A stretch of 64,000 nt of DNA, taken from NCBI RefSeq assembly GCF_032393985.1, contig NZ_CP135918.1, positions 5,581,724 through 5,645,723 on the forward strand. The letters are read 5' to 3'. Shown here one piece after another: positions 8,236-17,695 of this stretch; the stretch's first letter is position 1; each line of letters opens with the position of its first letter. Source of the stretch: Fischerella sp. JS2. GTDB lineage: Bacteria > Cyanobacteriota > Cyanobacteriia > Cyanobacteriales > Nostocaceae. The notes under the pieces were generated by a model, which was not told the DNA's origin, ran no database searches, and saw nothing but the letters and a program-made list of their open reading frames with translations. The position numbers and the translations under genes were made by a program.

Positions 8236-9714
8236 ATGAGCGATCTAATCTTTACGCCCGCCTATCAGCTTGCTCAGATGATTCGCGATCGCGTTGTTTC
8301 ATCCCTGGAAGTGGTGGATGCTCATTTAGGGCAAATCGCTAAACACAACTCTAAACTCAATGCTATCTGTACTTTAGATGAAGACCACGCTCGGCAAAGG
8401 GCCAAACTTGCCGATGAGGCTTTAGCACGAGGTGAAAACTGGGGTATTTTGCATGGTGTGCCAATTACGATTAAAGACATTTTTGAAACAGCAGGACTAC
8501 GTACCACCGCAGGCTATATTCCCCTGAAAGACTATGTACCTCAACAAGATGCAACCGTTGTTACAAGGCTGCGGACAGCAGGATCTGTCATCCTGGGCAA
8601 AACAAATATGGCTGAATTAGCCGGCGATTACCAAAGCACGAATTCCCTCTTCCCACGGGTGAATAATCCTTGGAATCTGGACTATACTCCTGGCGGTAGT
8701 TCCGGGGGGAGTGCCGCAGCTGTTGCAGCAGGACTATCACCTTTAGACTTAGGCAACGATATTGCCGGTTCAGTGCGTCAACCTGCTCACTTCTGTGGTG
8801 TGTATGGTTTGAAGCCTACAGATCGCCGCATCTCTACAGCAGGACAAATCCCTGAAGTGCCTGGAATGCCGTTATGTATTCGGCAAATGATCACAGTGGG
8901 TTGTTTTGCGCGATCGCTCGAAGATATCCGGCTATGCTTTTCGTTAATTGCAGGCGCTGATCTTCGGCGTCCTGATGTCCCGCCTGTATCCCTCGATATC
9001 CCCTCTGGCAAGCCTTTACAGAATCTCAAAATTGCTTGGATTGATGAATGGGCAGAAGTTCCCGTTGCTAGCGAAATTCGAGCCGCGATGGCTGCGATCG
9101 CACAAACTCTTTCTCAAGCTGGTGTGCAAATCGAACGCTGGCATCCCAAAGGTTTTGATCTTGCAAAAATACTGAATCTCTACGGACGGATGGCGGCTTA
9201 CCTCAACATCTATGCTCAACCGATAGATAAATATAACTTGCGTCGCACTTTACAACAAATATTCCGCACTGCAACCCAAGGCGACAAATCACTAAGAAAA
9301 TTGGGGGATTTTAGCCGCCTACTGCCTGAGTTGTTAAATCCCAGCCTAAAAGGATATTTTGAAACATTAACAGAACGCGATCGCTTTATCACCCAAATGG
9401 ATGAAGCATTAGAACCGTGGGATGTCTGGCTGACTCCAGTTGCTGCAACTTCTGCCTTTACCCATCGTCCCGCTTGGAGTGCTGTTGAGATTGATGGTAA
9501 AGCCTATCCCCATGCGGTAGCAAACGGGGCTTACACCATGCCCTTTAATCTGAGTGGACATCCTGCTGTAGTAATTCCGATTGAACAAACTAAAAACGGT
9601 TTACCAATTGGAATGCAAATTGTCGGTAAGCGCTGGCGAGAAATGGAATTATTAGCGATCGCCCAGGAAATTAACCAAGTGGTTGGTGATTTCCACCGCC
9701 CAGCTGGTTATTGA
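8236..9714 (+). CDS. Amidase signature family enzyme
   Basis: 492 residues. It hydrolyses amide bonds with the Ser-cisSer-Lys triad of the amidase signature family. Lys80 lies in VPITIKDIFE, the cis-Ser in GGSSGGSAAA (155-156) and the nucleophile Ser179 in NDIAGSVRQPA. The family's usual DIGGSIR is DIAGSVR here. The region of residues 200-450 is typical for stand-alone amidases, not GatA, since no gatB or gatC lies nearby. The substrate is unknown; aromatic or indole acetamides, nitrile-derived amides or 6-aminohexanoate-like amides are all possible. The 3' end overlaps the convergent CBS gene by 7 bases. Confidence 0.85.
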   Translation: MSDLIFTPAYQLAQMIRDRVVSSLEVVDAHLGQIAKHNSKLNAICTLDEDHARQRAKLADEALARGENWGILHGVPITIKDIFETAGLRTTAGYIPLKDYVPQQDATVVTRLRTAGSVILGKTNMAELAGDYQSTNSLFPRVNNPWNLDYTPGGSSGGSAAAVAAGLSPLDLGNDIAGSVRQPAHFCGVYGLKPTDRRISTAGQIPEVPGMPLCIRQMITVGCFARSLEDIRLCFSLIAGADLRRPDVPPVSLDIPSGKPLQNLKIAWIDEWAEVPVASEIRAAMAAIAQTLSQAGVQIERWHPKGFDLAKILNLYGRMAAYLNIYAQPIDKYNLRRTLQQIFRTATQGDKSLRKLGDFSRLLPELLNPSLKGYFETLTERDRFITQMDEALEPWDVWLTPVAATSAFTHRPAWSAVEIDGKAYPHAVANGAYTMPFNLSGHPAVVIPIEQTKNGLPIGMQIVGKRWREMELLAIAQEINQVVGDFHRPAGY

Positions 9715-10658
9715 ACAGTATCTTTCAACTTTTCAACTGTTCTTTGTAATGTCTCAACAATTCCGTGCATCTCGATAGGATCGAGCATTCGCAACAAGTT
9801 ACTTTGAGTAACTAATCCTAGTCCTCTACCACTATCCCAAGATACAACTAATCTTCGCACTCGTCGCCTTTGCATTTCTAGATGAGCAGTCCATAAAGAA
9901 TCTTCTGGATTGAGTAAAAATAGTGGTGTACTCATCACAGTCTCCGCCCGCACTTGTGCTAAATTGAGTTGCATTGCCTGAAATTGAATAATATCTCGCT
10001 CAGTGACAATTCCTATGGGTTTGTGAATAAAGCATCCTAAATTTAATTGGGGTTCTTCCTCGCTGATTACTACACAACTAACTCGATACTCTGCCATGAC
10101 TTGAGCTAAACTTAACACCGAAGCTGTCTTAGGAGTACGGATAACTTGAGTAGTCATCACATCTGCCACACGTATAACTTTAAGCAGATGAGCTGGTGTT
10201 AAGATACTACGAATACTCTCAGGTGAGACTACGCCAATGATTTCTCCATTAGCACCTAAAATTGGTAAGTGACGAATTCGATATCGCCGAAACAGAAATA
10301 GCGCTCCAAAAATATCAGAAAACTCAGCCTGTGATAGAGTAATCACTGGCTTCGTCATGACTTCAGCAATTGTTACCTCTTGAAAGTTAACACCACCAGC
10401 TGTTAGTCGAACAATGTCCCTCTCTGTCAATATTCCTACTAATTCTTTTGCCTGCACCACTAAAACACAGCTGGAGTATCTTTGATTTTTGCTGAAGTAG
10501 ACTGATGATGAGTCTACAGAAGATTTACTGTGAGATGTCGATTGGTTCATTAAAACAATGACATCTACCAGTAAAGTTTCAGGTGCGACAATCAGGGGAT
10601 TTTGGTCAATTGCCGCCTCAGTTGCTGGTTCACTAAGCAGGAGGTCATTAAATTGCAT
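9708..10658 (-). CDS. Protein with four CBS domains
   Basis: 316 residues made almost only of CBS motifs arranged as two Bateman modules. The four core segments read GILTERDIVRL, GVVSPESIRSIL, GIVTERDIIQF and GLVTQSNLLRML, each preceded by its VMT/VMS strand (EVMTKPVITL, DVMTTQVIR, TVMSTPLFLL). Such modules bind AMP, ATP or SAM and report energy status. There is no attached kinase, transporter or IMPDH domain. In cyanobacteria, similar CBS stretches are often fused to sensor kinases, so this may be a free-standing relative. The partner is unknown. Confidence 0.8.
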   Translation of the reverse strand: MQFNDLLLSEPATEAAIDQNPLIVAPETLLVDVIVLMNQSTSHSKSSVDSSSVYFSKNQRYSSCVLVVQAKELVGILTERDIVRLTAGGVNFQEVTIAEVMTKPVITLSQAEFSDIFGALFLFRRYRIRHLPILGANGEIIGVVSPESIRSILTPAHLLKVIRVADVMTTQVIRTPKTASVLSLAQVMAEYRVSCVVISEEEPQLNLGCFIHKPIGIVTERDIIQFQAMQLNLAQVRAETVMSTPLFLLNPEDSLWTAHLEMQRRRVRRLVVSWDSGRGLGLVTQSNLLRMLDPIEMHGIVETLQRTVEKLKDTVQ

Positions 10659-10897
10659 GTTTATTCAAGCTAGGGAACACTATCTCAAATTTACTAAATA
10701 TTTGAGAAAGCCCTTTAATGTTTTACATGGTGTTTTGTATCAATTATGTTACATTTTGTTTCAGTGAAGTAAGGCAAAAGACAGGAGACAGAAGGCAGAA
10801 GAATAATATAATTCAACATTTGATACTTCATCCTTCATCCTACTCTACGAGAAGCCTATGAGTGCGTCTACATCCTTCATCCTTTAGCCTTCATTTT

Positions 10898-11887
10898 ATG
10901 CCTACTACTGATTGGACTCGTCATCACGTTCTGTCTTTAGCTGATTTCACCTCAGCTGAATACGACACTGTACTGCAAACCGCCGCTAGTTTTCAGGAGG
11001 TACTATCAAGGCGAACCAAGAAAGTGCCTACTTTGCAGGGACAGGTGGTAGCAAATTTATTTTTTGAGCCTTCAACTCGCACCCGTAGCAGTTTTGAACT
11101 TGCTGCTAAACGTCTTTCGGCAGATACGCTTAACTTTGCCTCAGCATCTTCTTCCATGACTAAAGGAGAGACTATCCTAGATACAGCCAAGACTTATTTG
11201 GCGATGGGAACTGATATTATGGTGATTCGCCATAAAGAGGCAGGAGTACCAAATGCGATCGCCCAGGAAATGGATCGTTTAGGTGTACGAGTTAGCGTCC
11301 TCAACGCTGGTGATGGTCAACACGAACATCCCTCCCAAGGTCTTTTAGATTTATTTACAATCTGTACTCTGCTTGATCCAGACTACCCCCGTCTCGAACT
11401 TCTCAAGGATAAAAAGATTGCTATTGTTGGGGATATTCTTCATTCCCGTGTAGCGCGATCGAATATCTGGAGTATCACCGCTAGTGGCGCACAATTGCAT
11501 TTGGCAGCACCACCGACTTTATTACCAAAATTCTTTGCAGATTTCGGCAAAGACAGACCAGGTAAGCTTTTTGTACACTGGCAATTAGAACCAGCTCTCA
11601 AAGATGCTGATTTTGTGATGACACTGCGGTTGCAAAAGGAACGCATGACTGCACATTTATTGCCTTCTTTGCGGGAATATCATCAAATGTTTGGGATCAC
11701 ACGCTCAAAACTACAGTTGTGCAAACCCAATGTCAAAGTTTTGCACCCAGGGCCAGTAAACCGTGGTGTCGAAATTAGCTCCGACTTAATGGATGATCCG
11801 GAATTTAGTCTGATTCAGACTCAAGTTACAAGCGGCGTTGCCGTGCGTATGGCTTTGTTATATTTGATTGGCACTACTAGGGCTTGA
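10898..11887 (+). CDS. pyrB: Aspartate carbamoyltransferase catalytic chain
   Basis: 329 residues from the ATG at 10898, whose [17 protein letters not shown] matches the known N-terminus; an in-frame ATG at 10862 would add 12 low-complexity residues and is unlikely. The enzyme condenses carbamoyl phosphate with L-aspartate in pyrimidine synthesis. The phosphate-binding motif is [13 protein letters not shown], with further contacts in [14 protein letters not shown] and the C-terminal [11 protein letters not shown]. No pyrI regulatory chain lies nearby, as is normal in cyanobacteria. Confidence 0.95.
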   Translation: MPTTDWTRHHVLSLADFTSAEYDTVLQTAASFQEVLSRRTKKVPTLQGQVVANLFFEPSTRTRSSFELAAKRLSADTLNFASASSSMTKGETILDTAKTYLAMGTDIMVIRHKEAGVPNAIAQEMDRLGVRVSVLNAGDGQHEHPSQGLLDLFTICTLLDPDYPRLELLKDKKIAIVGDILHSRVARSNIWSITASGAQLHLAAPPTLLPKFFADFGKDRPGKLFVHWQLEPALKDADFVMTLRLQKERMTAHLLPSLREYHQMFGITRSKLQLCKPNVKVLHPGPVNRGVEISSDLMDDPEFSLIQTQVTSGVAVRMALLYLIGTTRA

Positions 11888-11935
11888 CCAATCATTATGA
11901 ACACAGTACAAGCCTACAGATGTATTTTTAGGGTT

Positions 11936-11960
11936 AATCCAAAATCCAAAATCCAAAATC
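11936..11960. repeat. Heptamer short tandem repeat (AAAATCC)
   Basis: Three consecutive copies of a seven-base unit, just before the 3' end of the PEP-CTERM-type gene. This belongs to the class of heptamer STRR sequences typical of filamentous cyanobacterial spacers; related AATCCAA runs recur near 50930 and 60270. Confidence 0.7.
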
Positions 11961-13125
11961 AGATGACGGAGGTTTTACGCTTTATGACTCGCAAAGTAGT
12001 ACCCATAACACCTACTGTTAATAAACCCAGTATGGGAGTGGCTTCGGGAATAGAGGTTGGAGGGTCAGACTCTGGATCAGCGCGGAAAATGCCGCCAGTG
12101 CCATCAGCAAGTATTGCATAGAAAACTATCTGATTGCTGTTATTTAATCCCTTATTAGAAAAATAAATATTTGTTACTGTCGAGCCTAACAAAATATCAC
12201 CTGCGGCAATTACCTTATCATTCGCCGGATCTGATCCAGTAAAAATACCCAAGCCACCGTCTTTAAGTACACCTTTGAATGCTACGGTTCCGACATCGTT
12301 GATTGCAGGATTCTCGAAAAAGCTAAAAGCATTGCTGTTGTCAGCGATAGTGGTTATTGTTCCATTATTAACTGTAAATATACCTTCACCGCCTTCCTTG
12401 AAGACTCCCTTAAATGCCACAGTTCCTGGATTGTTGATAGCGGGAGGAAAAACAAAACTAAACTTACCAGTGGTATCAGCAATAGGGATGGTTACTCCAT
12501 CTGAAGTAATTGTGAAAATGCCACGTTCTCCTGTATCTAACCTAGCTGAAAAGGCAATGGTATTTGCGTCATTAATCGCATACCCATCAAAGTCACTGAA
12601 AGAATCATTGGTATCGACAACAGAAGTTGTTGAGCCATCAATACTGAGGAAGATGGCAGAACCATTTTCTACCTGAGACGAATATGCAACAGCAGATTTG
12701 TTATTGATTACAGGAAGACCAAACACACTTCGAGGCAGACTGCTCTCGGCTATGGTGGTTGTTACTCCATTGCTAACAGTAAAAATGCCACTACCTATAG
12801 TATCAAGGTTCGCATAAAAAGCTACAGTACCTAGATCGTTAATTACAGGTTTATCCTCAAACAAGCTAAACGACCCATTAGTGTCGGTGATGGTGGAGGT
12901 TGTCTCACCATTACTAATAAAGATGCCACTGCCCACCGCATCTGATTTTGCAGAGAAAACCACAGTGCCATCATTATTGATCGTAGGGTTGAATCCAAAT
13001 GTAGTAAATGCATCGTTGGTGTCAGCAATTTTAGTGAAAGTGAAGGCACAAGCTTCACCTATAGCTAGCAAGCTCATAGAAACACTAATTGCCGTTGCCG
13101 CTAAAAATTGTTTGATTGCAGCCAT
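11959..13125 (-). CDS. Exported repeat protein with PEP-CTERM-like sorting signal
   Basis: 388 residues. A Sec signal peptide lies at 1-27 (ending GEACAF). The middle, about 28-340, consists of roughly six to seven repeats of about 48 residues, each with an INxxGTVAF core and a GIFT strand. The C-terminus has the tripartite sorting layout: a PEATP motif (SIPEATP) replacing VPEP, a hydrophobic helix (ILGLLTVGVMG) and an RVIKRK basic tail. PEP-CTERM signals are cleaved and anchored by exosortases, and a cyanoexosortase gene lies at 46634-47530. The substrate-enzyme pairing is inferred. It is probably a surface or sheath protein. Confidence 0.75.
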   Translation of the reverse strand: MAAIKQFLAATAISVSMSLLAIGEACAFTFTKIADTNDAFTTFGFNPTINNDGTVVFSAKSDAVGSGIFISNGETTSTITDTNGSFSLFEDKPVINDLGTVAFYANLDTIGSGIFTVSNGVTTTIAESSLPRSVFGLPVINNKSAVAYSSQVENGSAIFLSIDGSTTSVVDTNDSFSDFDGYAINDANTIAFSARLDTGERGIFTITSDGVTIPIADTTGKFSFVFPPAINNPGTVAFKGVFKEGGEGIFTVNNGTITTIADNSNAFSFFENPAINDVGTVAFKGVLKDGGLGIFTGSDPANDKVIAAGDILLGSTVTNIYFSNKGLNNSNQIVFYAILADGTGGIFRADPESDPPTSIPEATPILGLLTVGVMGTTLRVIKRKTSVI

Positions 13126-13717
13126 CGTTTATGTTGTTTTCAATATACTTAGTAAAATTATTGCTAGCTCTCATATTAATGATACTGGTATAAAATATCA
13201 GGAAATTACAAATTAATTAATAATCCAACCGCTTTCTTCCGTGTTATTACTTCCCAAACGGGGTAACAGCCAAAACTGCTTCACCAACCCTATAACCATT
13301 AATACCTAAATGCTGTAGGGGATGAAAAATGAACCGTCCTCCAGGTTCGCCATCTGTGAAAGTCGGTAATCGGTAATCGGAAAAACCAATTACCAATTAC
13401 CCATTACCAGCCTCAGCGACAATACACAGCAAATTTCATCTGAGTGAGGTAGAGAAGAATGCCACCCGCACTACGCGTACCCTAAGCGCAAGCTTACGGT
13501 ATATACATAAGTCTGAAATAGCTGAATGAATCCGAGTTTTACCCCACCCTAACCCTCCCCTTATAAAGGGGAGGGGACTAGATTTGTTGTTCCCCCCGGT
13601 CTTCGGGGGATTATGGGGATAAATCCAACTTTTGTGTACACGCAGTCCCGCAAGCGCTTAGGGTTAGGGAGGGGTGTACTCAATCTATATGCAAAGCACT
13701 GTAAGTATTCCAGCGAT
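13126..13717. other. Intergenic region with palindromic repeats
   Basis: About 590 bases without a gene. Heptamer-like GGTAATC and CCAATTA repetitions around 13365-13405 are typical cyanobacterial spacer repeats. A larger palindromic element at 13541-13677 is listed separately. Confidence 0.5.
13541..13677. repeat. Palindromic element with CCCTAACCC ends
   Basis: ACCCCACCCTAACCCTCCCC at the left end pairs with GGGTTAGGGAGGGGT at the right end, and internal stems (CCCCTTATAAAGGGG and CCCCCGGTCTTCGGGGG) fold within it. No coding potential. It is compatible with a nonautonomous mobile or transcribed structured element; the boundaries are approximate. Confidence 0.55.
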
Positions 13718-14548
13718 TTAAAAATAGGGATATAAACTTATAAAGTCAGTAGTTGGATCGATTGTAGAACCTCTATCTAAGATTCTGTCATTAGATAAGT
13801 CAACATCAAGAAATTTGTTGACCTTTTCGCCTCCTAAACTATGAGCAATTTTATTAAAAGCAACTACAGCAGGTGATTTGTTTTTTCCTAATACTAAAGG
13901 ATCACCATGATTGGTAGAAACGATCACACGTTCATCTTCACAAATCGATCCGATGAGTGGAATTGCCAGAAGTTCTTGGACATCTTCTGGTGACATCATA
14001 TCTAAATCACGCACCATCCCGGGTCTAACACGGTTAATAATTAACTGAATGGGCTTAATCTTTTGTGCTTCTAGTAAGGTAATTACACGGTTAGCATCAC
14101 GTACTGAGGAAATTTCTGGTGTAGTCACAACTAACGCTTCTGTAGCAGCTGCGATCGCATTTTGAAACCCTGTATCAATACCTGCTGGACTATCTATGAG
14201 TACATATTGATACTTCTGTGCCAAGTCGTTCAATAATGATTTGATTTGTTCTGGAGTGACTGATTCTTTGCTGCGTTTTTTGCCTGCTGGTAAAAGTGCT
14301 AAACCTGGCTGGCGTTTATCTTTGATCAAAGCTTGTTCTAAGCGACACTCCCGGGTCAGAACATCAAATAATGAGTATATTACTCGTTTTTCTAGCCCCA
14401 GCAGCAAATCCAAATTTCTCAATTCAAAATCAGCATCAACTAATGCTACCTGATAACCCATCTTGGCTAAAGCTATGCCCAAGTTGGCTGTAATGGTGGT
14501 TTTACCCACACCGCCTTTGCCGGAAGTAATGACAATAATCCGAGTCAT
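13718..14548 (-). CDS. Divergent MinD-like ATPase
   Basis: 276 residues. It is a deviant Walker A ParA/MinD ATPase with SGKGGVGKTTITANLG at 9-24. The second Lys of the MinD loop is present, and the DxAG switch motif reads LIDSPAGID. MinD couples ATP-dependent membrane binding to MinC inhibition of FtsZ. Three points suggest a paralogue. The conserved DADFGLRNLD is DADFELRNLD. The C-terminus is TDFISLYPYF without an obvious amphipathic membrane-targeting helix. No minC or minE is adjacent. It may act in chromosome or organelle positioning rather than division. Its start lies about 250 bases from a perfect palindrome. Confidence 0.75.
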   Translation of the reverse strand: MTRIIVITSGKGGVGKTTITANLGIALAKMGYQVALVDADFELRNLDLLLGLEKRVIYSLFDVLTRECRLEQALIKDKRQPGLALLPAGKKRSKESVTPEQIKSLLNDLAQKYQYVLIDSPAGIDTGFQNAIAAATEALVVTTPEISSVRDANRVITLLEAQKIKPIQLIINRVRPGMVRDLDMMSPEDVQELLAIPLIGSICEDERVIVSTNHGDPLVLGKNKSPAVVAFNKIAHSLGGEKVNKFLDVDLSNDRILDRGSTIDPTTDFISLYPYF

Positions 14549-15043
14549 GATAGAAAAGCTCTATTTAGGACATAGGGCTAGCACCCCGTTAATCATCTCT
14601 ACCAAAAACTTAAACATTAACCGGAGCAAAATTATCACTTGTAAAAGTTTGTAAGGAAGAATTACTGACGTGTAATTACTTATAAGATTGTGTTAAACAA
14701 AGAAAATTTTTGTATTAAATTTATTTTTCTGTAATTTTGACAACATTTGAACTTTATCAATGGTTAAAAGCGAGATTTAGTACTAAGGGTATCTTACACA
14801 CCTACTTGCTGGATGCGATCGCATCCAGCAAGTATTTCACTTGTAATACTAAGTGTCACCTTCACACAAAGCCGCCATTTTTGACATTCATCCAGTATTT
14901 AAATTTAGTAAGTTGACACAGTTATTACTTTTATACTACAATGTAATACACAGAGGATACAGAGCAGCGATCGCAAAGTAAAACAACTTGACTTAGATGC
15001 GAGTCTCAATTACACAAATGAACGTATTGGTAAGAAATTGCTG
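14549..15043. other. Divergent spacer containing a perfect palindrome
   Basis: About 490 bases between minD-like and GNAT genes, AT rich, no gene. The 32-bp palindrome at 14803-14834 is listed separately. Confidence 0.5.
14803..14834. repeat. Perfect 32-bp palindrome centred on a HIP1 site
   Basis: The 16-base half-site TACTTGCTGGATGCGA is followed directly by its exact reverse complement, with no spacer. The centre is GCGATCGC, the HIP1 octamer. A perfect palindrome of this size without a loop is not a normal terminator (there is no T-run) and would suit a dimeric protein binding site or a cruciform. Confidence 0.9.
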
Positions 15044-15580
15044 ATGATTGTGCGAGAAGCAACCCATAGTGACGTAGCTGCAATTGCACGAGTTCATGTA
15101 GATACTTGGCGAACCACTTATCAAGGGATTGTTCCGCATGAGTTTCTCACAAATCTATCCTACGAGAAGCGGGAAAATGGTTGGCATCAAGTCTTGAACA
15201 ACGCTCCAAAAGATGGCAACTTTACTTACGTTGCAGAGGATGAATCAGGTCAAATCGTTGGTTTTGCAAATGGTGGAGTAGAACGCGCAGGCGATCCAGT
15301 TTATCAGGGTGAGTTGAGGGCAATTTATATTCTCAAGAGCCATCAAAAAAAAGGGATTGGGCGTGAACTAGTTTGGACAGTAACACAAAGGTTAGGTCAG
15401 ATGAAGATTGATTCCATGCTGGTGTGGATATTAGCAGACAATCCTGCGTGTCAGTTTTATCAAACGCTTGGAGGACAAAGAGTACATGAAAAAGAGATTG
15501 AAAGGGGAGGAACTAAGCTGATCGAGATTGCCTATGGCTGGATTGATATATCAAATCTGCAACGTAGTAGCACAACTTAA
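15044..15580 (+). CDS. GNAT N-acetyltransferase
   Basis: 178 residues from the ATG at 15044 (TTG at 15038 is less likely). The GNAT acetyl-CoA site is visible in LRAIYILKSHQKKGIGRELVWTV, with the Q/RxxGxG/A loop as QKKGIG. An early motif, REATHSDVAAIARVHVDTWRTTYQG, is typical of a group of small amino-group or aminoglycoside-like acetyltransferases. The acceptor is unknown. It stands alone between two long spacers. Confidence 0.8.
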   Translation: MIVREATHSDVAAIARVHVDTWRTTYQGIVPHEFLTNLSYEKRENGWHQVLNNAPKDGNFTYVAEDESGQIVGFANGGVERAGDPVYQGELRAIYILKSHQKKGIGRELVWTVTQRLGQMKIDSMLVWILADNPACQFYQTLGGQRVHEKEIERGGTKLIEIAYGWIDISNLQRSSTT

Positions 15581-15947
15581 CAACTCTCGCCTGACTACCA
15601 ATCCAACTTTATTTTTAGTAACTAGGAAAAATTATCTCAAATTCACCGCTTGCGTGTCCTGACAGTTCAGAGCTTACATACATAGTACGAGAGGAAATGT
15701 ACCGTTACTCAAAAGCGGCGGGTGCGTAGACGCAGGAAATTACTGAGAATCTGGGAGGTTGGCTTAAAAGTAGCTATCCTTAAAAGAGTGTGTCATAACT
15801 CACCAGTGGAGTTTTTTCTATGCGATAGACGCTTGCGCTGACGACTTACACGCAAGTGTTTTATTTTACTTAAAAAGTATAATTTATATGTCTACATTTT
15901 TAAGGATCACTCCATTAAATTAGTAAATAACTGATAACTGATAAAAT
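15581..15947. other. Intergenic region
   Basis: About 370 bases, no gene. A direct repetition AACTGATAACTGATAA immediately before the AAA gene start is a short heptamer repeat. It contains only fragmentary inverted repeats. Confidence 0.4.
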
Positions 15948-17150
15948 ATGGAATTTGATTATTTCAGACACAATGAAGGTTCTCCTGTTAATAACAACCG
16001 TCAAAGTTTATTGGCTAGTGGTTGGCGGCCTTTCCATCGGGAATTCGATTGGGGATTTTTAGGTCAACTGATGTTGCATGATACACAGGAGTTAACTCAA
16101 AAAAGTCTGAATTTAGCAAGTAGCATTGCGGAAACTTTGGGACGTAATAACTATGCTTGGTGGGCAAATTTATTAAATATTGTTTCAGAAAATACGCGCT
16201 ACGAAGTTGAGAAATTTTGGAATTATATCACACCAGATCCACTGACACCTGATTATCGTTATAAGGATGTTTTAAATACAGATACACCCATTACGCAATT
16301 TGTTAGTCGTAACAGTATTCCTATCGATTATGTCCTTAATCGACTACAAGAAATTACTGTGATGCGGGTTTTAAAAATATTAGGACGCCCTGATGTAATC
16401 ACTCAATATTATTTAGAAAGGAATTTTTATTTCCCCGTTGAAAAATTTGTAAATTGGGAACGGCTAGATGTAATCAATACTGTTTATGCATATTGGTCAA
16501 AAGATGATTTATGGTTACAAATTGATCCCTATGATCGGGGACGACGGCATTATAGTTTAATGGCAAAAAACTTATCTCCATTAATTAACAAAGCGACTTA
16601 TGATTTAGCAATCATGTTAAGTGGATATCAAAGCCGTGTAGGTAAGGTGCAGAGTCAATTTATGATTCGCAGTTTTCCAGAAGATATTCAACACTTTACC
16701 GATATAGTTCAACAGGCAATTCTAAATCAAAATCAATTAGCAGTTTTAGTACATGGTAAACCAGGAACAGGTAAAACTGCGTGGACACAAGCAGTAGCAA
16801 AAGAAATTTTGGTATCGCTTGGGTTTGTGATTTTTATTTTGGATCATGATGCGATCACTAACTTTGTACCACCTAATTATTTAGAGCGAATCTGTATTAT
16901 TATTAATGAGGCAGACAATTTAGCTCAAGACCGTGCTAGCGAAGTCGCACAGCATAGCAATAAGACTGAACATATTTTAAGCTTGCTAGATGGCACTTTG
17001 TACCAAAGTGTTGTTGAGGATTCTGGTATGCAAATGCAACAAAGGTTGGTAGTACTGATGACTTGCAACACCACAGAAAGACTAGACCCCGCTATGTTGC
17101 GTAAAGGTAGGGTAGATTTGATGTATGAATTTACTCATTTATTTATTTAA
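15948..17150 (+). CDS. AAA-family ATPase with atypical Walker B
   Basis: 400 residues. The N-terminal 250 residues form a helical Trp-rich region with no family I recognise. The AAA core starts at Walker A GKPGTGKT (270-277). Walker B reads CIIINEADN: the usual Asp is Asn320 while the catalytic Glu321 is retained. Sensor 1 is TCNTTERLDP (Asn374), and a following RKGRVD carries an arginine typical of Bcs1/FtsH-like AAA proteins. A Bcs1-like or unfoldase role is possible but not shown. A Nudix gene starts 9 bases after the stop with a GGAGA site, so the two are almost certainly cotranscribed. Confidence 0.7.
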   Translation: MEFDYFRHNEGSPVNNNRQSLLASGWRPFHREFDWGFLGQLMLHDTQELTQKSLNLASSIAETLGRNNYAWWANLLNIVSENTRYEVEKFWNYITPDPLTPDYRYKDVLNTDTPITQFVSRNSIPIDYVLNRLQEITVMRVLKILGRPDVITQYYLERNFYFPVEKFVNWERLDVINTVYAYWSKDDLWLQIDPYDRGRRHYSLMAKNLSPLINKATYDLAIMLSGYQSRVGKVQSQFMIRSFPEDIQHFTDIVQQAILNQNQLAVLVHGKPGTGKTAWTQAVAKEILVSLGFVIFILDHDAITNFVPPNYLERICIIINEADNLAQDRASEVAQHSNKTEHILSLLDGTLYQSVVEDSGMQMQQRLVVLMTCNTTERLDPAMLRKGRVDLMYEFTHLFI

Positions 17151-17158
17151 ATTGGAGA

Positions 17159-17581
17159 ATGCGTAAAATCAAATCTTGTGGTGTACTTGTAATGCGATCG
17201 CAACCACAAATGAGTTTTTTACTCCTGTTAAAACCTAACCGTTATGACTTACCAAAAGGTCATATAGAAACAGGTGAAGATGAAATCAGTTGTGCTTTAC
17301 GCGAATTATTTGAAGAAACTGGAATTGGAATTAATGATATTGATTTAGATCATAAATTCCAGTTTAATGTCACTTATCTAGTCAAATTGAAGCGGACTCA
17401 AAACAAAAAAGCAGAGAAAAAAGTTGTCATATTTTTAGCATGGTTAAAGAATGAAGTTTTGATTAAAACCAGTGAACATAGTGGCTATATGTGGGTAGAA
17501 TGGAAACCGCCACATACGATTCAGCGAAAAACGATTGATCCTTTGTTGCAGGAGTTAGAAAAATATCTGTTGAAGCTGTGA
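17159..17581 (+). CDS. Nudix hydrolase
   Basis: 140 residues. A complete Nudix box GX5EX7REUXEEXGU lies at 34-56 (G34, E40, R48, E49, E52, E53, G55). It is preceded by YDLPKGH, the Ap4A-hydrolase-like YDLPKG signature. Nudix enzymes hydrolyse nucleoside diphosphates linked to another moiety. The likely substrates are diadenosine polyphosphates or similar signalling nucleotides. The start at 17159 has GGAGA 7 bases upstream. It is coupled to the AAA gene, which hints that the pair acts on one nucleotide-linked process. Confidence 0.8.
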   Translation: MRKIKSCGVLVMRSQPQMSFLLLLKPNRYDLPKGHIETGEDEISCALRELFEETGIGINDIDLDHKFQFNVTYLVKLKRTQNKKAEKKVVIFLAWLKNEVLIKTSEHSGYMWVEWKPPHTIQRKTIDPLLQELEKYLLKL

Positions 17582-17695
17582 AATTTTCGGGAATTGAATT
17601 TTAAAAAGTTGTAGTAGTTATTCAGAAAAATCCTTTTTGAACATTAATAAAATAATTTATTGACTTACAGAATATTATAAAAAAATGAACTGCAA

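Noticed and set aside
12275-13216. Plus-strand frames over the PEP-CTERM-type gene
   Set aside because: Antisense of a repeat-rich gene; no start sites.
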